This document shows positions 34,837-47,900 of a stretch of DNA of 64,000 nt, in pieces. Under the pieces are notes generated by a model. It ran no database searches. It was not told the DNA's origin and saw only the letters and a list, made by a program, of their open reading frames with translations. Position 1 is the stretch's first letter, and each line of letters opens with the position of its first letter. The translations under genes were made by a program, and so were the position numbers. Source of the stretch: Onchidella celtica (taxonomy: Eukaryota; Mollusca; Gastropoda; Systellommatophora; Onchidiidae); assembly GCA_963931925.1 (NCBI GenBank), contig OZ007582.1:18577818-18641817 (forward strand), given 5' to 3'.

Positions 34837-36520
34837 ATATAATATCGTCACTGACCGGGAAAACTGTCACATGTGAAAATAACTGCATGTACTTTTTTTT
34901 TCAGGAGTAGCAAAAATCTGTGTTACTCCTGTTTTGTGTGTGTTACAGATGGATGACACTGATTCCAAAAAGTAGCCAGCAGCCATTGTCTTGTAACCCA
35001 GCTAGTTACACCAGCACGGTAAAATAAAATTTGACATATTATGACAGTTCCCCCAGATGGCGGCAATATAATAATAATAGTTCGTCCATCAGGTATGATG
35101 ATGACCTTAACAACACCAGAGGAATAAAGAACAGAAATTGTTGAGAATTTCTGGCGGCAATATAGAATGGAGTGAAAATATCTCTGGTTCGTTCAAAACC
35201 GTCGAGGAACTGTCTCTAAGTTTGGTTCACATCAAGATAATAGTACACAGTTTTTTGGGATTTTCTTGGCCTGGTCAAATTGCCACAGGTTTTTTGTTTG
35301 TTTGTTTTTGCTTTTTTTGGACGAAAAAAAAAAAAAAAAAAAGAAGAGGGGAGAGAAGACAATTATTTCACATCTGACCACTACAAGTATTTCACATCTG
35401 ACCACCTACTATGGCAAATTAAAAAAACAAAACAAGAAGTGCTTCAATAGGGACTGTCGTCACTTTTAATATAATTAATATTGTCTTGTTTTGAGAGAAT
35501 TAAGAGCAATTATCCTGGCAGGTAAAAGAACATAACTTTTCCTGTCTGCCCCCCCCCCCCCCCCCCAATTAAATGTTTAAGCCGTTCGGCAATATGAGGC
35601 ACTTCATGCATTTTGGTGGTATGGAGTTATTCATTATTGGTATCACCAAATAGGTTATTCATAGTCCTTTCATTTGGTACAAAAAGTTTTGCTGTAATTT
35701 AATTAGCAAAGGTCGTGGGTTCTAGTCCCATGTTGATCATTTTTCTTTCTTCCTTCTTTCACTCCCGCTTTGCTTTCCTGAGCACTAACTAGGCACTACA
35801 ACCTTGGTTCGCCTAATACTTATTTTCTCTTAATTAGCAGAGAAGATATGGCCTCTCAAAGACAGGAAGTGACATAAGCACGGTCTTGAGAAAAACGCTT
35901 TTAAATGTTTCATCTTTTAGTCAAAATTATTGATGGTGACTTGATTCAAAGTCAGTTTTGAGACATTTACCCTCCTCAGACAGGATTATCATTTGGAAAA
36001 AGAATAGCAAAGACTAAACGAGGTTAAACTTTTCAAAAGTACTGAAAATGCAAAATCGATAAAATTGACCCTATGGTGTCTTTTAAAGATTTTCTCCAAT
36101 CAGGCAGTGCAAAAAATGTGCCTCATTTTTTCCAGCGGCTACACAGATAAAAGAAAAAAATAATTTTACAATGTCTGGCAAAACGGGCTTCCCTGGCATT
36201 CCGCATGTGCAGCATCACATCCTAGTGCCCCTACAGAAGCACTCCCCCCCCCAAAAAAACAATACAAGAAGCAGTGCACAGAGTAAATGGTGGGTTTGGA
36301 TGAAATCAAAGAAAAGAGTCGAAAGGTCACATGGATAAAAGTACAGATACAAATAAATACAGGAACATCTTTACTTTAAGAGGTTTTAAAGAAAAAAATG
36401 TAGGGATCTGACTCGGAAAAAAAAAAAATAATAAAAACACAAAAGAAAAGAAATGAATTACATACATATAATATACATTTCTATGAAATCCAAAACTACA
36501 TGAGTGATAAAGGGTAAAGG
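34837..36520. other. non-coding segment with homopolymer runs
   Basis: Contains A runs near 35324-35342 and a C run at about 35550-35566. A direct repeat of TATTTCACATCTGACCAC lies at 35365-35406. No gene is recognised. Confidence 0.45.
35711..35731 (+). repeat. possible tRNA-derived SINE remnant (B-box-like)
   Basis: GGTCGTGGGTTCTAGTCCCA resembles the T-arm/B-box of a tRNA-derived SINE (GGTTCxAxTCC). No clear A-box or cloverleaf precedes it, so this is at most a fragment. Confidence 0.25.
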
Positions 36521-36528
36521 TCACACAG

Positions 36529-36704
36529 CAGGGATGCCAAATGATTTTCGAAAAAAAAAACCTTGAAAAATGAACATGTCGTCGTGTTTGCATCAAAACA
36601 AACATTTTTTTTTAAGTTGTTAAATAATCACTAACACACAAAATACAATTAAATACACGGAAAAACCTGAAAAAACCTGAAGAACTTAACTTCTGGCATC
36701 CCTG
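36529..36704. mobile_element. 176-bp hAT-like MITE with 8-bp target duplication
   Basis: The left end CAGGGATGCCAAATG and the right end (reverse complement CAGGGATGCCAGAAG) are terminal inverted repeats. The 8-mer TCACACAG lies directly outside both ends (36521-36528 and 36705-36712). An 8-bp duplication and CAGGG termini are hallmarks of hAT elements (known). It is too short to encode a transposase. Confidence 0.9.
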
Positions 36705-36712
36705 TCACACAG

Positions 36713-39700
36713 ACACAGTAAAGGACAGGCTGGAAGAGAGGGGAAATTGAGAGGTGCAGTTTAATCCAGTATATAAAGTGAGAACAAAATATTGAGAAAA
36801 GTGTGGATAAGACAAAGCAACGGAAATACACAAGCCATGAAGAGTTGAATAACAACATAGAAATGCTAATGTAATGTCTGTGTACAAAAGAAAAGAACGA
36901 AAAAAAATCCTACAAGGGTGGCTCAATGAGGAATTATTCATTGAATACTGAATTACTCTATCAATCTTCATGAAATGTGACCGAATGCAGAAGGGTCTCA
37001 CTCCAGTCAAAGAAAGTTATGAGAGGCCGAAAGAGAAACTGCAGGGAAGCAAAGGTTGAGAGTCATAAAGGCAAGAGTCAGAAACCAACAGGAGGATATA
37101 TATCCCTCCTCATCCCCTGTCCCATCTGCCATTGTACCTTCCACCAGTGCATAGGCCCTGTCAGATATCTATGCACCCACCAACAGATACAATCCCACCA
37201 TCCCCCAAATGACCGGTGGCCCTCATCAACCACACAGACAAACAACACATGACGACATATTTCAATAGTAGGGGCCACCCATGAAGTATTTATGCTGGGG
37301 GGAAATACGAAAAATTAAGTGGTGATGGTGAGGGATCTTGAGAATGCACGTATGCAATTCAACTACTGTCATGATTTAAAAACTATAGTTTTATTTACCT
37401 TTTTGTTTTCAGAAAAGTTGTTGGACTAAATAAAAATCATCTCTAATGAAACCGTCCTTGCAAAAACGTCACATGAGAGTTTTCAATCATCAAGAACATA
37501 TCTAAAACAGGCTCAGTGAACCACCCTTGCATATCATAATACACATTCAATAACATCATATATGTATGGCAGATAAACGCATAAACGTAAAACTTCTGGA
37601 AAAAAAAATCCATGGACTTTTGAGAATGGACATAAATTTCTTAGGTGACACACACAATCTTTGACAGATGAACAACATTTATTCAGTATATTCACCGGGA
37701 ACTCTTTCCCCAATAAAGAAGGTATGGTGACTAAAAGTTACAATAATAAAATGCTGCTTATATTTCAAATATTTCTGTTGACATAATACCCGTAATATGA
37801 AGATGCATTCATTTTCAGGGTGCTAATATGTTAATATTAAATCCAATTGAACCAATATTTCAATACAACCACTTCTTGCCGCTGATGCATCCAGATGCCA
37901 CACACAATCATTCACAAACAAAATTAAAAAGTGCAGGAAAAAATGGTTAATTTTCTCTCTCTGCAGAGATGATAATTTCATGCTTTTCAGGCTAGAATCT
38001 TCATTCAATTTCCTCTCTCCCTGAAAGCATTTAAATTTTCTTTGCAAATGGCATTGATGTAATCAGGACAGGTAAACAATTTTTATAGATGGTGATGGTC
38101 AGACTAAAACCTGGGGGTGCAGAGACAGTGTCTGGTAAGGTATCAGGATATGCTCCAGCTGAAAATGAAATTTGTACATTTCAAAAGCTAAATCAAGCCC
38201 TTTCAAGCCAATAGTAGAATTGATGTGATGATTTTAAAATTTTTTTAAAAATGCTGATATTCAGCCTCTGTCAGTGTCCATCCATGAAAACTGAAGTTCC
38301 CACTTCTTCTTAGAGAGTGACATATACCCAATTACTGACAAGATAACTGCTGCCTGTCTTAGGCGAACGTATCTGAATGATGTTTTAAAATAGACCCAAC
38401 ATGTATTTTTTACACACCTGCTAATATAAAACTGAAACCATTCACAATGAACTATCCATTTATTCCTTTTATGCGTATTTTCCCATTTAAAATTATAAGG
38501 CAAGTCAAACAGTAAAAAGCACATATAAAAATATTCATATTTGTAGAATTACCCGTAGTTTTGTGAAGCTAAATTGATGTACATCCATCTTGCTGGCCAA
38601 CATGAAAAAAGCAATCATAATAGAAACATTCCTTCCACACCAATAAATTATTTCAAAAACACAAGAGTCATTGACTGACATAAAATCTATCTTCACCCTG
38701 CATGCTGCAGATGTTGAAACTGATCTCAAAATACTACAAGCAGGGAGAGACGGGCACGGCCCATCTTTTCTTTCACTCACACAACATGGCCCCAATCCTT
38801 GTTCAGGCCCTGGTTATCTTTTGTTCTCCCCTAGTGACTGGGTCACTGCACAATAAATTTATATCATCATACATTATGCCAAGTTTCTGAGATTTTGCAA
38901 CATGGTTTCTAATTTAGAGTTACCCAATACACAATGTTTATGACAAGGTTACCTGCTGATATGTGCAAATAACAAGCCAAAATTATGTTGTAATTCCCCC
39001 TTTTCAAGTTGTTTTTCAAAAATTACATCAACCTCGCTGAGCAAATATCCATATTGTGAGGAGAGTTCATATAAACCGCTTATACATGATATCAATTTCT
39101 GTGTTCCATTGTGGTAATTTAAATTTAAGTACACAGTGTTACACAATGACACCAGGTCGTGAAGAAGAACATAAAATTATTGGAATTATTCTCAGACAAA
39201 GGGGAAAAAATCCAAACAAATCTTACTCACACGGTAAAACAAATCATGATGTTGAATTCTCTCCCAAGAAAATCAATACAAAAACCTGATATACACCAAT
39301 AGTTCAGTGGGAGGTAAAAAATTCTTAACTTCCTAAATGTAAATGCTGTGTTTAGAACAGTTTTATTCCTATGAGTTATGGGACACCTAGCCATCAGGTT
39401 TCAGACTTTTGAATCCATTAATTTGAAAACACTGCCTTTATTCACAAAGTCATGTGTTTTTTGTTTTTTTTTGGTCACTCAAGCAATTCCTTCTTTCGCC
39501 AATCTACTGGTTAAAAAAAAAAAAAAAGAACTGCAGACCGCAGGGGGAAAAAAAACAACACAGCCACAAGAAGTGATGTTTGTCTTTACTCTTGATTTAA
39601 AGATTTTTAACATATCTATAAAATTTACCCTAAATCTATTGAAACACATTTTGAGAACTTACACAAATAAAACACATTTATATGGAACTTTCCCCAGCAT

Positions 39701-39820
39701 CTTTTTATTTGTGAAATTCTAATTGATCACGTCTGAGACCTGCTACAGCAAGGAACCCAAAAAAACTGCAAAAGGCAGAAAGTGGGGGGGGGGGGGGGGG
39801 GATTATCGTGCGAGGCAGCC
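36713..39820. other. non-coding segment, possible 3' flank of the bZIP gene
   Basis: AT-rich with no coding exon recognised. If the - strand bZIP transcript has a long 3' UTR, it could end in this segment or before it; many TTTATT (AATAAA on the - strand) occurrences make the end undecidable by eye. Confidence 0.4.
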
Positions 39821-39824
39821 ATAA

Positions 39825-40495
39825 CTCATTCACTACCGCGAGCCGTGTTTCACGGCTCGTCTGGCAGCCATGGCTGGCCCGTGCGCCGTGTTTCACGGCT
39901 CGACTAATACACATCCAAATCCAGACTGGTTTTTCAAAGTTAAGAAACACGAATCCAATCCAACATTCTGGAATGGTTTATGAACTTCCTGTTGCTAAAT
40001 TCAACCGGGAAAAGACACAGAGCTACTTTGAAGAGAGATTATCGATCAAGTTTTGGATTTTTTGTCATTTTTTGTGGGTGTCAGTGGTGTTGGTTTTCTT
40101 GCTGTAACATTTCTATTTCTCTAACAATGTTTGTGAAATTCAGGTGGATTATATATGAATGGATTATAAACAATATTGTGGAGTTTGAAGCCCATTGGAG
40201 TTTTTGTTCCTAGATCTACGAACCGTAAGTTGAAATTGTGTTGCTCATAATCATATTTTTTTTTCTTCACATTGTTTTTGTTTAACCTTTACAATAATTT
40301 TTATCTCCCAAAATAAGTTTTGATCTACATATTTATAAAGTTCAGCATTTTACCTTTCTTTTGACATACCACATGTGTTGGTTGGTTAATATAGATGTAG
40401 CCAAAAATTAGAATTTTATAGAGGCCTAGCACCAAAAAAGTAGGTGCAAAATCTGGTCCGGTCCAGACATGGAAAATGCCCTGGTAGTGAATGAG
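39825..40495. mobile_element. 671-bp TTAA-type non-autonomous element with subterminal hairpins
   Basis: CTCATTCACTACC at the left end is repeated inverted at the right end (GGTAGTGAATGAG). TTAA follows the right end at 40496-40499, while the left flank reads ATAA (39821-39824), a one-base variant. Just inside the left end is a perfect 9-bp hairpin CGAGCCGTG-TTT-CACGGCTCG (39839-39859), and a second GCCGTG-TTT-CACGGC hairpin follows at about 39885-39899. No transposase frame is seen. Confidence 0.75.
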
Positions 40496-40499
40496 TTAA

Positions 40500-41532
40500 C
40501 CGAAACTCAGAAACCTCCACCCCCCCCCACAAAAGTTTGGTTTATTAGCCTCTTTGATCTGAAAAAAAAAAAAAAGAGTATCGGAACATTAAAGTCATTA
40601 AAATAATTAGATCACCCTTTCCGTTGCAAGAGAGATTGTGGACTTCAAACCTTAAAATCAATTTTCTTAGTTTCACCTGTTTGTGACTACAAATTGCTTT
40701 TCCTTTGTGGCCTTCAGCATAAATGTTGCTACAGCTTCTGGCTGAGGATAAGAATACTTCTATTTCTTCTACACCACATTTAGGACCAAATTTCTCAATC
40801 CACTTCTTCTCACATCAGATATTTTCCATGAATGGCTGACTTGCCACATACAAACACAAAATTATGCACTGCAGGATCAAGTGAGAGACAGACTGAAAAT
40901 GCCCTCACTAAAAATGGAACATGTCTTTTTACCACCACACTTCTTAACAACTTGGTACAATTGGGTACAAAGTTCTACGCTCAAAAGCAGACTCAACTTT
41001 TCAGTAGACAAGTTTCAAGAGCTGTGCAGACTCATTATTGGATTAGTGAAAAAAGCACAATGAAGCACCTGTAGTTTCATAACCTGATAATTCAGGGTGT
41101 ATTAGATGTGTACATGGGCATGGTATTTGATATTTTCCATTTCAAACATTCTGTCAGTGCTAATACGTCCTCACTGCACTAGTAACATTCAAACATACAT
41201 GTCTGATTAGCACACATATTGTAATTTAATACTATTACTGTCACACCAAACTTCTTGCAACATACCAATTTCAAAGTTAAAAACAGATACGGCCAAAAGT
41301 TCGGCAAACTGTGAGCAAATCCTGTCACTGAAATGCAGCTTTTGAGTATTCTTCTTCAGCTTCTGCACCGAGTTGCATAATTTCACCATACAAAATGGAA
41401 CTGTTTTGCTCACAAAAAGTTAGAAAATGAGTAGTCTTACAAGCATTTTAGAAAAAAAAAAAAGATAAAAGATATGACCATAAATCCAATCCACACCGTT
41501 ACAACAGTTGCCAGCTGAAGCTCATGCAATTG
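40500..41532 (-). other. probable 3' UTR region of the bZIP gene
   Basis: Lies directly downstream (- strand) of the bZIP stop codon. It has no coding frame of note. The polyadenylation site cannot be fixed from sequence alone. Confidence 0.4.
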
Positions 41533-41951
41533 TTATGATTGTCTTCCTTGGGGCCCAAGAGAATTCTGGACCTGGCTCAGCACCGGGTTTTGCATGGTGC
41601 GGCCCTGCTGAGCATTTTGCTGTGCCATCTGGCGCTGGTTTGCAAGGCCCTGGCATTTGGCCACCCACAATTCCCGCAGCTTCATTGCTTCTTCCCGCAT
41701 TGAGTGCACTTGTACTTTTAAAATTGAATTGTCTTTTTCCAGAAAACTGGCACGTATGGCAAGCTCATCCTCCCTAGCTTTTCTGGCATCACGTGACTTC
41801 TTGGCTGCTTCATTGTTTCGTCGTCGGCGCTCAAAGTATTTGTCATCTTTTTGCTCATCAGGAATTGGCTTCTTTTCGCTCCGGGGTCGGCGATTTTTGT
41901 CTGCGCTGAGTGTGCTCAGAGCTCTGGCTAATGCTGGGCTGGATATGCCTG
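41533..41951 (-). CDS. bZIP gene, last coding exon (basic region and zipper)
   Basis: The acceptor reads TTGTCTTAG then CAG, so splicing can occur after 41952 or after 41949. Either choice keeps the frame (His-Ala-Gly or His-Gly). The exon holds the entire DNA-binding and dimerisation region. Confidence 0.92.
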
Positions 41952-44900
41952 CTAAGACAAAAAAAATATGAAATAAATAGAACAAAGGCAGACCACAAGA
42001 AATGAAATCTTAATTGAGTAATGATTTCTGCCTTGGATTCTCATTGATCTACAGTGTCTCTTACTGAAAATAAATATGATTTATTTTTCTTAGGGAGAAC
42101 AAAGTATATTGTATCTAATGTATTGGATATTTAGAAAAAGGTTTTTGTCTACCTCCATAACATTATTCACTACTAAGTCTCCTGGCTTATGTCTTATGTC
42201 TATTCACGATATTCAGACAAAGCTTTGAAAAAAAAAAAAAAAAAACCAACTAGATCTACCACTGTTCTCTAGAAAGCTTTTAGTTGGTGGCATTGCTCGC
42301 TTCCCTGCAAAAAATTATCCAAATTACAATAATTACGTGACTTGTGAAATGTAAAACTGCTCGTGTGCTCCAAGTATGCACATTACATGTATACTAATAT
42401 ACACAAAGTACATCATGTGACTTGTGAAGTGTGTTGCAGTGTTTGTGTGCTCCAAGTACGCACACTGTACTAACATACATAAAGTACATCATATGACTTG
42501 GGATGTGTGTTACAGTGTTTGTGTACTCCATTCAACTGAAACATAACATAAACAAACTGACAGTTTCAGTTTTCCTTTACAGAGCATGGATATACCATAA
42601 TTCCAAGATAGCACTGCCTAGAGAAAGTGTGAATGACAAAGAAATCTACCTCCCTCCTCCTCCTCCACTGAATCAATACTGTAACCCCCTGCCAAGACAG
42701 CTATTTCCAGGACTCATTTAAGTATTACACCACCTGCAGCAGTTGTGATCAGAATATGGACCAAATAAAATTCACCACCTGTTGTCACATCAATTATGGA
42801 GTCGCTGTCAACGGCCTCCAGGTACACAATGACTCCATTATGTCCATCACAATTCACACAGTTTCATTAATTGACTAATGGAATCACGAAGATTTCTCAT
42901 ATAACTGCATGTTCACATGTTGAACAAAATTAAATTATATTTATAGTAATGTAAATTCAATTCCATAACAAGTACACAGTCTATGAAATGAAAATCTAGT
43001 CTTGAAATCCTGTTTCTTGCAAACATTTTTTTTTCAAAATCTGTTGGTCAATTAAAACTAAAAATTGCAATTTCATTCCAAAATATTTTTGATATATTAA
43101 TTATGGATCACACAAGGAAGAAAAGAGTCCTCTTGTGAAATGAGATCCTGTCATGAGCTACTTCAGAGTATGACCTAAACATTATTAAATTCAAAATGCA
43201 GTTTCTGACACATTGCACACATGATCTACTTAAGGAAAGAAAGTAAATATTACCGCAAAGGAAGAAAATGTTCACAAATAAGAAAGCTACCAATTATTTA
43301 TTAAGAGTTAATAGTAATTTATTCTTAGGAGAATAGTGAAAGAATGTGAAGGAAAAATATATTGTTAGTCAAGATAGAATGTTACGTGTGTTTGAGGAAA
43401 AGGGGAAAATTGGTTTAAGTGATACGGTAAAAAAATCAGCAAGCTTTAAAGCAAACCCTTCCTTCTGTAGAGCCAAAATAATTTGGCTCGCATCGGCCGA
43501 AATCTGGCCACCAGAAGTTGCCTGGGGAGAACTACAACGGAAGTGGGAAGGTCAGATGACAACCGGCTGAAGGAGTGAGTACATCGTAGAATAGTTTCAA
43601 GTTAGGATTATTTAAGATCCAACTTCATCCACTTCTTAATTCTACATTGGTGACCCCATTTTGAACCGCTCATCATGAATTCTGATTCTTCCTTCGATAC
43701 AGTCAACGCTGTCTCGCTTAAACTGCCAGAATTCTGGACAAAGTCACCGGAGGTCTGGTTCGCACGAGTAGAGGCCCAGTTCGGGACAAAGGGCATAACG
43801 AGTGATCAAACCAAATACGATTATGTTGTCAGTTCACTCAACGTCGATATAGCCGAAGAAATTCAAGCAACCCTGCTCAATCCTCCAGCCACTGACAAGT
43901 TTGCAACGCTGAAACGGGTGCTGATCAAGACTTTCGGCAAGACACAGTCCCAAAAGGATTTGGAATTGTTAAATCTCAATGGACTAGGTGACAGACGTCC
44001 AACTGCACTTCTTCGCAAAATCAACGCACTCAACAACGATCCGCAAACTCTTAAAAGGGCCCTGTTTTTAGCAAATCTGCCCCCCGATGTCAGAACAATT
44101 TTGGCTGCACAAAACATCTCGGATCTAGAGCTTTTGGCTGAGGCAGCAGATAGCATTTGGGAGGCAAGGTCAGCTTCCATCACACAGCAAGGTGCAATGG
44201 CTGTTAACAACGTTAGCTCAGAGATTGACATGCAACAGGATTCCACCGTTCCATCCGTTGATGCCGTTCAGTCTAGGTCACGGTTCGCAGCCAACTCACA
44301 CTCACGGTATGCACCCAACAAAGATAGATCTGTGCCTGCCAGCAATAGTTGGATCTGCAGCTATCATTCCGCCTTTGGACCAAAAGCCAGGAATTGTCGC
44401 CCTAACTGCAAGTTCGCTTCTCTTCTCTCCAAGCCACAGGCTCACAGCTTCAGGTTTCAGGGAAACGGCTCAACCAGCTGTTGAGCGTGGCATCAGCTGG
44501 TCCCAGTTCACACACGCTTTCTGTCCCTGATGTGCATTCGGGTGAGTTATTTTTGGTGGACACCGGAGCAGAGGTTTCGGTTTTCCCAGCTCCTCGGGAC
44601 ATACGATACGAAACAAATTTATCCCAGCCCTTATCCGCAGCAAACGGCACTACAATACGGACGTGGGGGAAACGTTCTCTAACCGTCCAACTTGGGCACA
44701 GGCAGGAATACCAGCACTTGTTCTACTTGGCCGACGTAACACGACCTATTTTAGGTGCCGACTTCTTCACCACGCATGGTTTGATGATCGATTTAAGCAG
44801 GAAACGTCTTATCTCAGCCGACAACGCTTCGGTACTCCTCAAGCACTTCAGCTGCCCCATCTCCATCTCAGGTTTATCGTGCTCGCCGCCCAACAGCTTT

Positions 44901-47900
44901 TCCGAATTGCTCGAAAAGTTCCCTGAGATTTTGGTTCCCCTTTTCAACTCTTCAGTCAACAAACACAGCGTCGAACATCATATTGTTACGCATGGCCCTC
45001 CAGCTCACGCTCGTGCTCGTCGTATGGACCCCCAGAAACTGGCCGCTGCCAAGGAAGAGTTTTTCAAAATGGAGGAGATGGGAATTTTACGCCGTTCAAA
45101 GTCACCGTGGTCGTCCCCCCTGCACATGGTCCCCAAGTCGGATGGTTCATGGCGCCCGTGTGGAGATTTCCGGCTCCTCAACACCCAGACAGAGGACGAT
45201 CGTTATCCACTTCCACATATCCACGATCTGAACAGTAAACTCTCGGGCTGCACCATCTCCTCTAAGATCGATCTCGTCAGAGGTTATCACCAAATTCCCA
45301 TGGCTAACAGTTCAATTGCCAAGACAGCAGTAATCACTCCTCTTGGTTTATGGGAATTTCTCCGCATGCCCTTTGGATTAAAGAATGCAGCTCAAAGTTT
45401 TCAACGCCTCATGGATGGCGTCTTACGAGATATACCATGTTCCTTTGTCTACATTGAGATATTTTGGTGGCCAGTCGTTCATTTGATGAGCACATTCAAC
45501 ATCTTCAAGAACTATTCCAGACCCTGTCAGCCAATGGTTTGGTCATCAACAAGGCTAAATGCAAGTTTGGGGTAACCGAGATTGACTTTCTTGGACATCG
45601 GATCACAGCCACTGGTATTGCACCACTTCCTGAAAGAGTTGAAGCACTTCGTCAATCTTCTCCACCAACAGATCGGACTGGCCTGCAACGGTTTCTCGGT
45701 ATGATCAACTACTATCACAGGTTTATGCCCAATATCGCTCAGGTTTTAGCTCCCCTTCATGAGCAAGCCAGCGGGAAAGGTAAAAAAATTGAGTGGGATC
45801 TGCGCTGCGAGAGGGCATTTCAGGCAGCCAAGGAGGCCCTTAGCGGAGCGGTCTTACTTCATCATCCTCGTGCAGACGCTCCTACCAGCATTACTGTGGA
45901 CGCTTCAGACGTGGGAATCGGTGCCCAGTTGGAACAGCTTCATGGACGGTTTTGGGTGCCTGTGGCGTTTTTCTCGCGCAAACTTTCTTCTGCTGAAACA
46001 AAATACAGTGCATTTGATCGGGAACTTTTGGCAGCATATATTGCTATCAAACACTTTCGTCATATTTTGGAAGGTCGGCCGTTCACATGCTACACTGACC
46101 ACAAACCCCTTACTCTGGCGTTACATTCTTCGACCGACCGATCTCCACGTCAGACACGCCATTCGTCTTACATTGCTGAGTTCACGTCAGACATTCGTCA
46201 CATCAAAGGCAAATTCAACGTTGTTGCGGATGCACTTTCTCGCATCAATGCTATCTTCACGGATGGTGGTCAGTCAATCAGAGATGGCTTACCTAGGGGC
46301 ACATTCCTCGATTTATCTCAAGCACAGGTGGATTCCGGGGAGATGGCAGATTATGATACAGTCTGCACTGGTTTGGAGCTGCGTTATTTCACATTCGATG
46401 ATGCCCGAGTGTTGTGTGATGTATCGACTGGCAATCCGAGACCTATTCTCCCTTCGACCTGGACTCGGGCAGCATTTGATAGTGTCCATAGCTTATCTCA
46501 CCCAGGACTGAAGCCAACTCAGAAGTCTATCGCACAACGCTGTGTATGGCATGACATGAAGCGTCAGATACGACAGTGGTGCAAAGAGTGTCACGCCTGT
46601 CAGGCTTCCAAGATCCATAGGCACACACAGGCGCCCCTCACTTCACGCCCGTTACCTGCTGCACGATTCAGGAGTCTCCACATTGACATTGTTGGCCCCT
46701 TGCCAGTCAGCCATGGTATGTCATACCTCTTGACAATCATTGACAGGTTCACTAAATGGCCAGATGCCATTCCTTTACCAGACACTCAAGCCTCAACATG
46801 TGCATCGGCTCTCCTCCATCACTGGGTCTCGAAGTATGGTGTTCCGGAAGATATCACAACGGACCGTGGTACTCAATTCACCTCACGCTTGTGGCAAGAG
46901 TTTAACAAGCTTTTAGGGATTGCCAGTCATAACACAACTGCCTATCACCCTCAAGCTAATGGCATGATTGAACGTGTGCATCGTCAGTTGAAGGCGTCTC
47001 TTAAGGCTCGGGTTGTTGGATCTGATTGGTACAATCAACTTCCCATTGTTCTTCTGGGCATTCGATCATCCTGGCGTGTGGACCCCGTATGCTCTCCAGC
47101 TGAGTTGGTGTATGGAACAACACTTCGTCTTCCAGGAGAATTTTTTCAGACAAAGGACTCAACAGATTTTGTCCCAGATTCCATCTTCTTGAGACGTCTA
47201 CAAGACACCATGCATAAGGTACGGCCAAGTCAAACCTCTTATCACGGCCACCAAAACAGCTATATTCCAAGCAACCTGTCCTCCACAGGTTTTGTCTATG
47301 TCCGACAGGACGCTCACCGCAGTCCTCTTCAACGGCCATATGAGGGTCCGTACAAAATCTTGGAAAAACATGAGAAATATTTTCTACTAGACATTCAAGG
47401 TCGCCACAACAAGATTTCCATAGACCGCCTCAAGCCAGCCTTTATTGGAAACAACGTGGAAACACTTACATCTACCACTCGGTCGGGTCGTATCACCCGT
47501 CGGCCGAGCCGGTACGATGTCTAACTTCATCATTTCGCACGCGGTGTATCGCTGAGTATAAGCGTTCACCGTGTGCTACATTGGATGGGGGGTAGATGTA
47601 GAGCCAAAATAATTTGGCTCGCATCGGCCGAAATCTGGCCACCGGAAGTTGCCTGGGGAGAACTACAACGGAAGTGGGAAGGTCAGATGACAACCGGCTG
47701 AAGGAGTGAGTACATCGTAGAATAGTTTCAAGTTAGGATTATTTAAGATCCAACTTCATCCACTTCTTAATTCTACACTTCAATGGAAGTACCAATTTTA
47801 TTAAAGAGAGAGATGAAGATCCATAAATATAGTGGATATTTAATCCTTGGCAATTTCGACACTTTCAAGAAAAATTATGGTCATATCATGGCATGAGGTT

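Larger units (their letters stand above)
43466..47777 (+). mobile_element. mag-type Ty3/gypsy LTR retrotransposon (4.3 kb)
   Basis: The element has 181-bp LTRs (43466-43646 and 47597-47777) that begin TGTAG and end CTACA and differ at one base, so insertion is recent. Between them lie a primer-binding site, gag, pol in the order protease, reverse transcriptase, RNase H, integrase, and a polypurine tract. No env-like frame is present. The gag zinc motif and protease-start layout match the mag group of Ty3/gypsy elements known from animals. It is inserted antisense in the 10.7-kb second intron of the bZIP gene. One single-base deletion at the RT active site is the only clear break I see. Confidence 0.95.

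Noticed and set aside
35711..35731. tRNA gene at the B-box-like sequence
   Set aside because: Only the T-arm-like part is visible; no A-box and no cloverleaf, so at most a SINE fragment.
45759..46511. 250-aa open frame overlapping gypsy pol
   Set aside because: Out-of-frame shadow of the RNase H/integrase region; no motif of its own.
47525..47596. env-like gene after integrase
   Set aside because: Only about 70 bases lie between the pol stop and the 3' LTR.
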